DNA of 29,393 nucleotides from the NCBI RefSeq assembly GCF_022376445.1, contig NW_025955415.1, forward strand, positions 1-29,393. The letters run 5' to 3'. The notes under the pieces were generated by a model, which was not told the DNA's origin, did no database searches, and saw only the letters and a program-made list of their open reading frames with translations. This document shows positions 21,092-29,393 of this stretch, in pieces. The position numbers and the translations under genes are program-made. How positions within the stretch are numbered: the first letter of the stretch is position 1; every line of letters begins with the position of its first letter. The DNA comes from Fomitopsis serialis. Its lineage: Eukaryota > Basidiomycota > Agaricomycetes > Polyporales > Fomitopsidaceae.

Positions 21092-22870
21092 ATGTCTCGC
21101 TTTGCCATCGCCCGCACTCCATCTCCCATCCTCCCCACTCCCCTCCTCGCCGAAACTTGTCGACTCTTCTCTGAACGGCCTGAGTTGCAGGAAGCCCCCG
21201 ATACCCGCGTAAACTGGAGGATGGTTCAGCACCTGTTCCTGGACCCCGACACGCAGCTCATCGACCTCGCCTACCCTCCTGTCGAGATTCCCCTCACAAA
21301 CGCGGAACAACACGACACCCTCGACGCACTAGTCTGCGTGTACGACACAATAACCGAGGTCACGATGAGGAGACATTTACGACAGGACATCGTAGCCGAA
21401 TTCTTAGCATACGAACGAGACGCTGTCGGTGCGCTCACCGCGGCTCTCGAGACATTGGAGCACACCCGATTCCCGGAGCTCCTCGCACACAACGATCCTG
21501 ACGTGCACGACCCCACGAACCTTGTGTACCCCGGAAGGGACGTGACCCGTGACAACCTCGTCCCCAAAGCAGCACGAGCCCTCATCGACAATAGAACCGT
21601 GTGCTTCCTGGGGTGCAACAACGAGCAGCGACATCGAGTCCTTGATTGTTTCCTGTATACATGTCCCAAGTGCCGACGTACGGCCCCGGGCCATACGAAC
21701 CGTGGCTGTCCCCAGGTGGGACCAGCGACGACGCATGGTCGACGTCTCTCCGAGATCCTTGCCGCCGATATACTTTCCGAGTCGCACCTCGTCAGGCTTA
21801 CCAATGCTGCTCAACGAGGAGCACGACAACTCGCCGAAGAAACCGACGAGAATAACCTCGCCGAACCATACTCCCTCCGTCAGCGTACCTCTCGTCGTCG
21901 CCGACATCTTCCCCCATCACCCTACCCGACAGCTCGATATTATGCCGTCGCTCGAGGCCGACTTCCGGGAATCTACCGGATAGGCACGCACGCAATACTG
22001 AGCCGTCTGTACCGTTCCGGAACACGAGGAATGGTATTCGATACTTGGGCAGAGGCCGAGGCTTATATGCATGAATGGCATATAGGTCCGTTCTACGATG
22101 AAGACTACGACAAGACGAACTCCGACGGAGGATATCGCGGAATCCTGCCCTCCGACCTCGTCGCACGTCCTATACGTATCCCTACGCCACCTGTACACCT
22201 GCGTCGACCCCAAGGAATCCCTCCACCCCGACCCCTATCACGCATTACGTCGCCACCTACATCACAGTCGGAGGAAGACTTCCATATAGAACCCACGCGT
22301 GCAGAACTGGCGGATGCACCGCCTAGGTACTCCCAACCCCCAGTGTACTCCGAAGAGGAACCCCTCGCAGCACCGACACCTCGACCCTCTTCATCGTCGT
22401 CCATGAATACTGACGGCTTCTTCGCGCTCGAGGCCCAGCTTCTCGCTCAGCAACGAGAAGAAGGTCCGCAAGCATCTTTGTCCGCAAGTGCAGAAGAACT
22501 CGTCGACCAAATCTTCGGTCGACGAATCTTGCAAGTCGTTTACGGTCCAGATGGGGAAGTCGTAGGGTATTCGGTTGGTATCAACAGCGATGATCCCAAT
22601 CGTACATTCCTTACCCCCTCAGAAGTACCACCTGCTGTCGTGGCTCGAAACACCAACACCGCTATCTACAGAATCCGTGCCAACAGGCGATTGGCAAGTA
22701 TCCCTCACGTCGGATCTCTTCAGGTGCTGGCCGAGTCCAACGAGGAGACTCACTCGGTGGAAGACCAACCTTCGAGTCGAGTACCTTCTCCTTGGGACTT
22801 CAACGGCGACATCAACGACATGTATGCGGACGGTAATGACGGCGGAGATGAACAGGATCCTGAGGCTTAG
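21092..22870 (+). CDS. Third ORF of the chromovirus: 592-aa protein with zinc-knuckle-like and RNase H1-N/viroplasmin-like segments
   Basis: Uninterrupted ORF starting 29 nt after the pol stop and ending 36 nt before the 3' LTR, in the position an env gene would occupy. Residues 191-206 read CPKCRRTAPGHTNRGC (C-x2-C-x6-H-x4-C), preceded by C171, C175 and C186, which suggests a zinc-binding nucleic-acid module. Residues about 283-328 (YYAVARGRLPGIYR, then FDTWAEAEAYM) resemble the RNase H1 N-terminal hybrid-binding / caulimovirus viroplasmin fold. A basic run TSRRRRH at about 267-272 precedes it. The C-terminal 250 residues are rich in Pro, Ser, Asp and Glu. No signal peptide or membrane segment is evident, so it is not an envelope-type glycoprotein. 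The function is unknown; an RNA- or hybrid-binding accessory protein is an inference. Its intact frame contrasts sharply with gag-pol. Confidence 0.85.
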   Translation: MSRFAIARTPSPILPTPLLAETCRLFSERPELQEAPDTRVNWRMVQHLFLDPDTQLIDLAYPPVEIPLTNAEQHDTLDALVCVYDTITEVTMRRHLRQDIVAEFLAYERDAVGALTAALETLEHTRFPELLAHNDPDVHDPTNLVYPGRDVTRDNLVPKAARALIDNRTVCFLGCNNEQRHRVLDCFLYTCPKCRRTAPGHTNRGCPQVGPATTHGRRLSEILAADILSESHLVRLTNAAQRGARQLAEETDENNLAEPYSLRQRTSRRRRHLPPSPYPTARYYAVARGRLPGIYRIGTHAILSRLYRSGTRGMVFDTWAEAEAYMHEWHIGPFYDEDYDKTNSDGGYRGILPSDLVARPIRIPTPPVHLRRPQGIPPPRPLSRITSPPTSQSEEDFHIEPTRAELADAPPRYSQPPVYSEEEPLAAPTPRPSSSSSMNTDGFFALEAQLLAQQREEGPQASLSASAEELVDQIFGRRILQVVYGPDGEVVGYSVGINSDDPNRTFLTPSEVPPAVVARNTNTAIYRIRANRRLASIPHVGSLQVLAESNEETHSVEDQPSSRVPSPWDFNGDINDMYADGNDGGDEQDPEA

Positions 22871-22893
22871 TGGTCAACGCGGACGTCAACCAT

Positions 22894-22906
22894 AGGAAGG
22901 GGCTTA
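22894..22906 (+). other. Polypurine tract
   Basis: AGGAAGGGG at 22894-22902, four bases from the start of the 3' LTR, is the expected plus-strand primer of an LTR element. Confidence 0.6.
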
Positions 22907-23341
22907 TGTTACAAGTCGCCATATTACGTACATTTTCATTTCTTTTTACTTGTTATCTCTAACCACCTCACGTGCATGAGGACCGGTTATGTACCATACC
23001 GCACCCGGACTATCATGTGATAGCTGACCTCTGCTTACTTGTTTCTTCGTCATGATTACCGCTTCCTTCGTCAGCGATGACATATCCTGACTCATGCTTA
23101 TTATACGTCCTGACTCAGACTCTTCACTTATATATATACCTGTACAGTAGGGGTCGGACTCTTCAGTTCGACCTGGTTAGCAATCAACGCTAGCTTTCTC
23201 ATACCACTACCGCTTCAGAACTCGACTAGGACGAAGGGACTCGCGTCCTTCCTAGGTCTAAGACACAGAACCTCTTCTTCGAAGTAGTAGCCTTGCAAGC
23301 TTGTGGCTTGTAGTGTTCCACTCGCCTAGCTTCGCGTAACA
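22907..23341 (+). repeat. 3' LTR of the chromovirus
   Basis: 435 nt, same ends as the 5' LTR. Substitutions are mostly transitions and cluster in two places (upstream of the TATA box and near the 3' end). A block of about 80 nt from ACTTGTTATC to GTGATAGCTGA, including the CACGTG E-box at 22969-22974, is identical to the 5' copy. Confidence 0.95.
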
Positions 23342-24071
23342 GGCACCCAACTGGCTGCTAAGCAATCCCGCCATCTCTAACCCTTTATAGTTTCGTCGAC
23401 CATGTCCCGTTGGGCAGTTGGAGTGCGATCGGGGAATCGAAGGGTTCGAAGGTTCAATGAGTGGTGGTGGGCTGTGAATGCACGGGCGTTATTTATGTTC
23501 AGGGGATCGCGGCATTACGGAGGCAGTATATCTAGACATGTCAAAGCCGGGCTGTATGCGTCTCCGTGACCTTGTCGAGGTAAGTTAGGTGGCGACGTTC
23601 ACTAGTCGGTTGGTTCTGAAAACACACATCAGTGTTTACCTCTGCGTTCGAATCCTGCCTCAGTATCAAGGCTGATTAATGACGTCAAGGACATCGCTCC
23701 CTTCGCTCCCTTCCGCATCCAAGGTCGCGGCTTCGCGTCTCTTCGTGTGCGGACAGATCATACGAGGCGCTACCTGTCAAAGTGAGACGATTGCTGTGTG
23801 ACGCGGCGCTGTATCATGTCCTGCACCTCCGAGACACGTGTGTCGCGTTTGAATGCACGCGCATCAAAGCGCCAGAAACGTCGCGTCAAAGTCGGTGGCA
23901 GGGCTCACATGGGGCCTGTTGCTCCTGCGGCCTTCCCCACGTCGGCCACCATGCAGCGAGAAGGCATCGCCTAGCATCGAACCCACTCCTCTCAGACCGG
24001 AACATGTGACGTACAGAGACGCGGTGGTAAAACACCGTTCGTTTGCACTGTGCAGTGCACGAGTCGGAGGG
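23342..24071. other. Gene-free stretch right of the retrotransposon
   Basis: GC content is normal, unlike the left flank. No gene is seen. The end of this stretch is the upstream region of the first cerato-platanin gene. Confidence 0.5.
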
Positions 24072-24079
24072 TATATAAA
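24072..24079 (+). promoter_or_regulatory. TATA box of cerato-platanin gene 1
   Basis: TATATAAA lies 99 nt ahead of the ATG at 24171. The spacing leaves a 5' UTR of roughly 65-70 nt. Confidence 0.65.
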
Positions 24080-24170
24080 CTTGCCCCAGAGCTCATAAGG
24101 GACTGTTCAGCCATTCGCCTGATCACCGTCGACCACTCACCTTCACTTCTGAGCAACGCCGCCTACCGTG

Positions 24171-24587
24171 ATGCGTTTCTCCATTCTCTCCTCGATTGCC
24201 GCGCTCTCCGTGAGCACCCTCGCATTTGCTCAGATCACGCCTCCTATATACGAGGAAACCTCGTTCAGTTCCAAGTACACCGATACTGATGCATCCGTCG
24301 ACATCCTCACCTGCGGCTCTCAGCTCGCTGCTGAAGGGTACACCACCGTCGGTGCTATCCCCGGTAACATCGCCGGGTTCGCCAACATCACCAGCACAGA
24401 CTCTTCCCTCTGCGGGCAATGTTACACCCTGGAGTACGCGGGGGCGTTCCTCACCATTCGTGTCGTGGACACGGCGGAGACCGGCTTCGTGACCACGAAG
24501 GGCGCATATGAGACTCTGACGGGAAACCAAACGCCGATCCCTCCTAGTGTTGATGCTCGGGTTTTGGAGGGTCCTACTAGCTGCTGA
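24171..24587 (+). CDS. Cerato-platanin family secreted protein
   Basis: Small secreted cysteine-rich protein of 138 aa. It starts at ATG 24171 and has a signal peptide MRFSILSSIAALSVSTLAFA, probably cut before QITPP. The mature part has exactly four cysteines (LTCGS, LCGQCY and the final SC), the cerato-platanin pattern with two disulfides. Also present are the double-psi-barrel landmarks SVDILTCGSQLAAEGYTTVG, IPGNIAGFANI and LTIRVVD. These proteins loosen or bind chitin and wall polysaccharides, and in pathogens some act as elicitors; in saprotrophs they are linked to hyphal growth. No intron is needed. A broken paralogue lies 1.2 kb downstream in the same orientation. Confidence 0.9.
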   Translation: MRFSILSSIAALSVSTLAFAQITPPIYEETSFSSKYTDTDASVDILTCGSQLAAEGYTTVGAIPGNIAGFANITSTDSSLCGQCYTLEYAGAFLTIRVVDTAETGFVTTKGAYETLTGNQTPIPPSVDARVLEGPTSC

Positions 24588-25709
24588 AGCTTACAGCGCT
24601 GCAGGTGAGTACACCGAGAATACCAGACTTCCGGATATCTCTGAGCCGCTTCATGTTACAGCACTGCCTATAAATATAAGTACAGCCTAGACACAAATCA
24701 CAGTTAATTAGGAATGTGACGTACAGGGAGCTCCGAGTCGAGATCTGATTTATATGGTGTTGAAGTCGGCCTTGACTCCCCTTGAGTCGATGCACAGCGT
24801 ACAAATGAACGCAAAGCCTGGATCGCATATCTTCTAAGTTACGCCATGACCACGCAGAGCTGAGCCCAGTATAACAAGAAAGAAAGGGAACCAAACATAT
24901 GATCCTCGAAGCTGTTTGACTCAAGCACGTCACCGGAGGACGATTGAGGAGCCTGAGCCTCCTCGTGGCTGAAGCTTCGCTGAAGTCGGAGTTCGATCTC
25001 AGATTATGAACGTACCAACCTGCGGCAGCCACTGGGCACTCTGTCAGGCCTCCACAACTCTTATACACTTCATGCGAAGCACCGCGACAGTACTCGCTCA
25101 ACATCGGGCACTAGTGTTACACTTTGCGCTTGCACTTCTTGCGCGTGACTGGTGAACACCGTTCCTGCGGAACATTCAATCGCCTTGTAAGCATACGCTG
25201 CAACCCAAACTCTTGCTCTGGACCACGACTTCGGCGCCGTCTTCACGGAAATAGCCTGCGATTATGGACAGCTGGATTCTAGTAGCATCAGCCTTTCTCA
25301 ACGGCTTTGGGCAACCTCACGCAGAGACACCGCGTAGCGGACGTAGTGCCGCTGGCAGCGCGTTCGGATTCTCGGAATACGCTATGAGCCGCGATCACGT
25401 TTCAATGAAATGTATTGACTCGGTCATGGTCCAGGCTAAGTACCTCTTGCGTAAAGCAGCCATCCCTAGGCCAGGTGCCTCACCCTTCTGTCAATTTTTG
25501 CATTAGCCTCAGTCGAACGTTTGTCATGAAGTACCGTGGCGTCCCGCGCAAACGTTGAGCGCTGTGTTAGCGGCGCTCCTAATGACAGCCAACGCACGCT
25601 CCCTAGTACGTCTTTGCATTCTTCACTCCTGCATGCATATCATATCGTGATGGCAATGTAACCTTGTCGGCGTATTGCGCGGGACCTGCGCGTCCCGGTT
25701 CAAGACACC
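24588..25709. other. Intergenic region between the two cerato-platanin loci
   Basis: No gene is recognised. A 243-nt open frame at 25264-25506 has no recognisable content. The 3' part holds the promoter of the second cerato-platanin copy. Confidence 0.5.
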
Positions 25710-25716
25710 ATATAAG
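25710..25716 (+). promoter_or_regulatory. TATA box of cerato-platanin copy 2
   Basis: ATATAAG is 88 nt ahead of the ATG at 25798, similar in position to the box of copy 1, so the promoter architecture was duplicated and kept. Confidence 0.55.
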
Positions 25717-25797
25717 CCTCGGTATGACAGCGCATCGACTATACCTACGACGCCGGGTAGCACACCTCGAAGCTCTCAGAGATACTCAAGCACCACG

Positions 25798-26215
25798 ATG
25801 CATTTCTCCGCCCTCGTTGCTCTGGCTGCTCTCGTAGCGAGCCCATTCGCCCTCGCCCAGGCATCCGACACCGTATACGTCGTCTACGGCAACGGCCAAC
25901 AGTTCGAGGACCCCACCGCATCCGTCGACACACTCACCTGCGGATCCGTCCTGGCAGCCGAGGGTACGCCCAGGTCGGAGACATTCCCGGCAACCTCGCC
26001 GGGTTTGCCAACGTCACCAACGCAGACTCGCCGCTGTGCAGCCAATGCGTAGTGCTGGGCTGGCAGGGAAGGGACGTCACCGTGCGCATCGTCGACACAT
26101 CCTCGGAAGGCGGATTCGTAGTCACTGAGGGACGTACGAGGAGCTGGTGGGCAGCGACACGGTTCTGCCGGGGATCTACCAAGCGCGAATTGTAGAGGGG
26201 CCGTACAGCTGCTGA
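25798..26215 (+). pseudogene. Second cerato-platanin, two one-base frame breaks
   Basis: A paralogue of the gene at 24171. Signal peptide MHFSALVALAALVASPFALA, then SVDTLTCGSVLAAEG in the first frame. The homology continues in another frame from about 25963 (VGDIPGNLAGFANVT, LCSQC, VRIVDTSSEGGF) and returns to a third frame from about 26133 (EELVGSDTVLPGIYQARIVE), ending at TGA 26213-26215 right after the last conserved Cys. Both breaks behave like single-base losses next to GTACG. As given, the protein would lose three of its four cysteines after residue 56. The copy is either a recent pseudogene or miscalled. Confidence 0.8.
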
Positions 26216-26559
26216 GGATGCGTCCGAAGGAATTGTGGCGCAGTCTCAGGCCTCGAAGACTGCCGGTGCTTGCGTGGTATGTCTGACTTACTGTGTTTGT
26301 CATATCAACGCTGAGCGATCATTTCCCAGTACGCATGCCGTATATGCCCCACGACATAGTGTACCTTAGTTGTATTGATTTGCATAATCAACTGCATCTA
26401 TTCTTCGCTCAAGCCCGGAATGCTCGACTTCTGGCCCAGCAGCAGTGATATGCTGTTTGAGCCGATGCATTAACATCTTGTACACGTGTACAACCTGCTT
26501 GTATATTACCGTCAACGTCCGTATCGAACAGTCTTTCTGTCAATTTCGTTCCTGTACGA
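26216..26559. other. Intergenic region between convergent genes
   Basis: 3' flanks of the plus-strand cerato-platanin copy and the minus-strand amylase. No other feature is seen. Confidence 0.5.
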
Positions 26560-28954
26560 TCAATGCCAGCTATCACTCTGCGTGACGCTCCCGCTCGCAG
26601 GCGTCGTGATATTGTTGTTCGGGTCGTCCTGCCACGTGACGTCCCCGTTATTCTTCGTGAGGTACTTGTACTCGATGGTCGTGCTCGGAGGCAGGTTCAC
26701 CGTCACTGCGCCAGACAACGCGGAGATCAGTAGAGCGGAGTGATGAAGACGGCAGCTAACGTACGACTCCAGGGGTAGTTCGCAGAGGACAAGAGGAGCG
26801 CGTCACCGGTGGACCAGTTTTCAAGCGCGGCGACGGAGCCAGCGATGTACAGTTCTCTACAACGAGTAGGAGGGCGTAGCATCAGGTTGAGAGACACCGA
26901 TTATTGAGGGGATCCTCCACTAACCACCGTACACGGTATCATACTCCACCTCGAACGTCACCGCGACGGTGTCCGAGCTCGTCGAGTTCGTGCCACGAGC
27001 GCACTACAGTACGTCGTGTTGAACGCACTCGTCGGGAGGAGGATCTAGACACCACGGTCCGTCAGCCTCGCCACCTGACAGCAGAGCCCAGATACTCACG
27101 ACAGGGTTCCCTCCGCTCCCGGTGACACTGACGCTCCCGCCGCTGCCCGCGGTGTACGTCGTGCACGTGAGAACGTCAATCAGTTCCGTGCCCGAGGAGT
27201 AGCCGGTCCCCGAGGAGACGTCCCATGCCGGCGTGCCGCTCGCGCCGACGTTGGTGAGGAGCGAGAGCATGGGGTACTTGGATACTGCGAGGGTGTTGCC
27301 GCCTACCGACGGGAAGGTGACCTACAAACCGAGCGAGCAGAGCATCCAGTTGGATAGCGGGCGAAGCCATGAGATGTGATAGATGAGCCTGGGGGAGATG
27401 GGATGTACGTACGGCGGTGGAGAGATAGCTGCTGGAGGCGGCGATGGCGGCTTTGCGCGCTGCGTTGAGGATGCGGACGTGGTGCACGAGGGGCTTGTCC
27501 TCTATTACGTACCCTGAAAGCCAGAGGCTAGGAGCAGACATGATTAGAATAAGGGGAAGACGCGGCGTGGGGGCGAGGGAGCGACGCACGCTTCGCGGTT
27601 GTAGGGATCGTTGCTACCGGTATAGCCTTGTTCCTGACCTATGCGGCTCCAGTCAGACTACACAGGTCAAACATGCTACGACGGTGGTGCGTCCGACGTA
27701 CCGTAATACAGGATGGGGATACCGTCTGCGATGAGCGGCCATGTCATCGCATTCTTCACCAACTAGAGAACGTCCAGTCAGCGCAAACGGAATTAGCATT
27801 TGGGACACTCACTCCTTGGTCTGTGGTTATGCTCTGGAAACGAGGGTTATCCTGGTTCTCGAGGAATGTGCCGACTGTGAAGAGTTGGTTCTCGTATGCG
27901 GACTGTGCCTGTTGTACAACATTGACGAGGTTCTGGAGTGAGCCGCTCGTCGACTCGAAGGCGGACGTGAGTTGGTAATACGTCGGATAGTCCAACACCC
28001 CATCGAGAACCTCTGTGTAAATAAGCGCTCAATCGGAGACGTTCGGTGCGTGAGCAGTCAAATCCCTCACTGGTATAGGGCGCGACATAATTCACATCGC
28101 CCTCAAAGACTTCCCCGACGGCATACACACCCGCAGCCGTCTGGAAGTCCGGCCAGAAATCCTTCCTGACATGCTTCAAGGTGTCGATCCTGAAGCCGTC
28201 AACGCTGTAGTTGCTCCGCAGCTCCCCGACCCAGTTGTGGAAAAAGTCGATGACGCCATCGTCCTCGGTGTTGCAGTCCACGAGCGGGACATTGCTGTCG
28301 CCGAGCCAGCACTGCTCGACGTTCGTCTGGTTGTTGTAGTCCGTGACCCAGCAGAAGGTGTGGAAGCTCGACTCCGCGTTGAAGGGCGTGAGGGTGGAGT
28401 AGTCCGGCGGGAGCGTGTTCGCGGCCATGTGGTTTACGACGATGTCGACCATCAGGTACATCCCGCGGTCGTGCAGGGCTGTGGCGAGATTATTCAAATC
28501 GGACGCGGTGCCGAAGTGCTCATTTAATGCGTTCTGGTCCACAGTCCAATACCTGGCGGTGTACAAGGGAAGTGAGCGGATTGAAGGGGTGTGTGAAGAA
28601 CGCATTACCCGAAGTAGGAGTAGCCATCACCGGTGCTGCCCTCGAGGTTGGCAACGATGGGTGAGATCCAAATGGCGTCGAAACCCATGTATTGGATGTA
28701 ATCGAGCTGGTTGATGACCCCCTGCCATGAACCGCCGCAATAGATGCGGTCTTCGGTGTCGCATGTTGGCGAGGAGCCATCAGAGGTAGCAAAACGGTCC
28801 GTTACAAGCTGAAATACAGAATCCAAGACATTAGAAGTGTTGCAGTGCAAAGCGAGAAACATACCTGGTAGATCGACCTTTGCTGCCACTCTGCCGGAGT
28901 TGCAGCGAGCGCGGAGGCTGCCAACGCACAAGCTGCGAGAACGCTGCCTAACAT
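26560..28954 (-). CDS. Secreted GH13 alpha-amylase with C-terminal CBM20 region (CBM20 frame-broken)
   Basis: Extracellular endo-1,4-alpha-glucosidase acting on starch and glycogen. Exons: 28954-28865, 28808-28609, 28552-28071, 28012-27813, 27762-27702, 27638-27590, 27527-27413, 27321-27100, 27044-26925, 26856-26765, 26705-26560. Signal peptide MLGSVLAACALAASALA. The GH13 landmarks are in order: DIVVNH at 133-138, nucleophile D220 in GFRIDTLKH, acid/base E244 in GEVFEG, and D312 in FLENQDNPR. IADGIPILYYG and NREALWLSGY follow, then the C-domain. From about 26985 a starch-binding CBM20 is readable (TVAVTFEVEYDTVYG, LYIAGSVAALENW, TTIEYKYLTKNNGDVTWQDD, ending TQSDSWH). Reaching it requires restoring one base near 26995 and one near 26852. 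As given, translation ends near residue 501, keeping the catalytic part and losing CBM20. Confidence 0.88.
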
Positions 28955-29024
28955 GTCAGCCACTCGAAGTGCAGTCCAAGCTAACAATGAGGTTCCCGAG
29001 CTTTGTGTGGGCTGGGTGCTGCGC

Positions 29025-29032
29025 TTTATATA
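29025..29032 (-). promoter_or_regulatory. TATA box of the alpha-amylase gene
   Basis: Minus-strand TATATAAA, 71 nt upstream of the amylase ATG at 28954, leaving a short 5' UTR. Confidence 0.65.
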
Positions 29033-29393
29033 CGCTCGTGCGGTAGCAATGTGGCGTGTCTTCCCTGCTGTCAGCCGACGGTTGAGACACATGGTTGAAG
29101 AACGCACCACATGCACTCTGACCACCTATCCGAGTTCAATCACAGAAAGACTACAATCGAGCTCGTGTCCCTGGAAACATACAACAACCCAACGCCAACT
29201 TCGGCTCAGATCGTTGGTTGTGCCCATGTCGACACACGGTCTCGGAGGCTTTCGCCAAACTTGGACACGGCCTCTATTCCGAAGTTCAGTGTGCACGCCA
29301 TACTGCACACATATATGGCAGGAGTACAATGCATAGCAAGACACCATCACATCCACTCTGTCGCGAGATGCCATAGTCACGGCGCAGACCGAT
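29033..29393. other. Upstream region of the amylase, end of window
   Basis: No gene is seen. The stretch should contain upstream control elements of the amylase, but no specific motif could be assigned. Confidence 0.45.

Larger units (their letters stand above)
15274..23341 (+). mobile_element. Ty3/gypsy chromovirus LTR retrotransposon with extra 3' ORF
   Basis: A complete-length element of about 8.1 kb. Two direct LTRs (15274-15709 and 22907-23341) start TGTTAC and end GTAACA. Between them lie a self-complementary primer-binding site, gag, protease, reverse transcriptase, RNase H, integrase, a chromodomain, an additional 592-codon ORF and a purine-rich tract. Domain order PR-RT-RH-INT plus the C-terminal chromodomain identifies the chromovirus branch of Ty3/gypsy. 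Gag-pol is broken in many places, so the copy is not autonomous as given. The LTRs differ at roughly 30 sites by eye (about 93% identity), so insertion is not recent. Flanking 5-bp sequences (GATATT side versus GGCAC side) do not match. Confidence 0.93.

Noticed and set aside
21271..21907. Long minus-strand open frames opposite ORF3
   Set aside because: Shadow frames; the plus-strand ORF is longer and has ordered motifs.
21092..22870. ORF3 as an envelope (env) gene
   Set aside because: No signal peptide, transmembrane segment, furin-like site or fusion peptide is visible; the motifs point to nucleic-acid binding.
23590..23660. tRNA-like stretch with GTTCGAATCC (B box) and an A-box-like TAGTCGGTTGG
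   Set aside because: The T-arm stem does not pair and no 7-bp acceptor stem could be found; chance or a distant tRNA-derived fragment.

Overview
The window looks like a piece of an agaricomycete (mushroom-forming basidiomycete, possibly polypore-like) genome. Reasons: many short introns (mostly 46-69 nt, GT...AG), TATA boxes ahead of secreted-protein genes, cerato-platanins, a GH13 amylase with a C-terminal CBM20 region, an F-box protein, an APH-type kinase and a Ty3 chromovirus. All calls come from reading translations and splice sites by eye; no database search was possible.

Layout. 185-1900 (+): flavin-containing monooxygenase (FMO) with two frame breaks. 2110-about 3667 (-): F-box protein with an unresolved 5' end. 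4455-4917 (+): GNAT acetyltransferase with one frame break. 6293-8513 (+): clean ten-exon FAD-dependent aromatic monooxygenase. 8660-9014 (+): decayed second copy of the FMO 3' end. 9074-10132 (-): APH-fold kinase. 10656-12846 (-): clean eleven-exon MFS (DHA1-like) transporter. 13080-14130: nothing recognised. 14131-15273: AT-rich island. 15274-23341 (+): Ty3/gypsy chromovirus with two LTRs. 24171-24587 (+): intact cerato-platanin. 25798-26215 (+): frame-broken cerato-platanin. 26560-28954 (-): secreted alpha-amylase whose CBM20 region is frame-broken.

The most unusual item is in the retrotransposon. Its gag-pol has at least ten frame breaks. Between pol and the 3' LTR, where an env would sit, there is an uninterrupted 592-codon third ORF with a zinc-knuckle-like motif and a segment resembling the RNase H1 N-terminal/viroplasmin fold. 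The element also shows a Tf1/sushi-type self-priming arrangement: 10 nt next to the 5' LTR are exactly complementary to 10 nt about 34 nt downstream of the LTR TATA box.

The two monooxygenases, acetyltransferase, kinase and exporter could suit a detoxification or small-metabolite neighbourhood, but no backbone biosynthetic enzyme is in the window, so this is only an inference. Single-base frame breaks recur in several genes (FMO, GNAT, cerato-platanin 2, amylase CBM20, gag-pol), while the FAD monooxygenase, MFS transporter, kinase and ORF3 read through cleanly. The data cannot separate real decay from base-level sequence errors.
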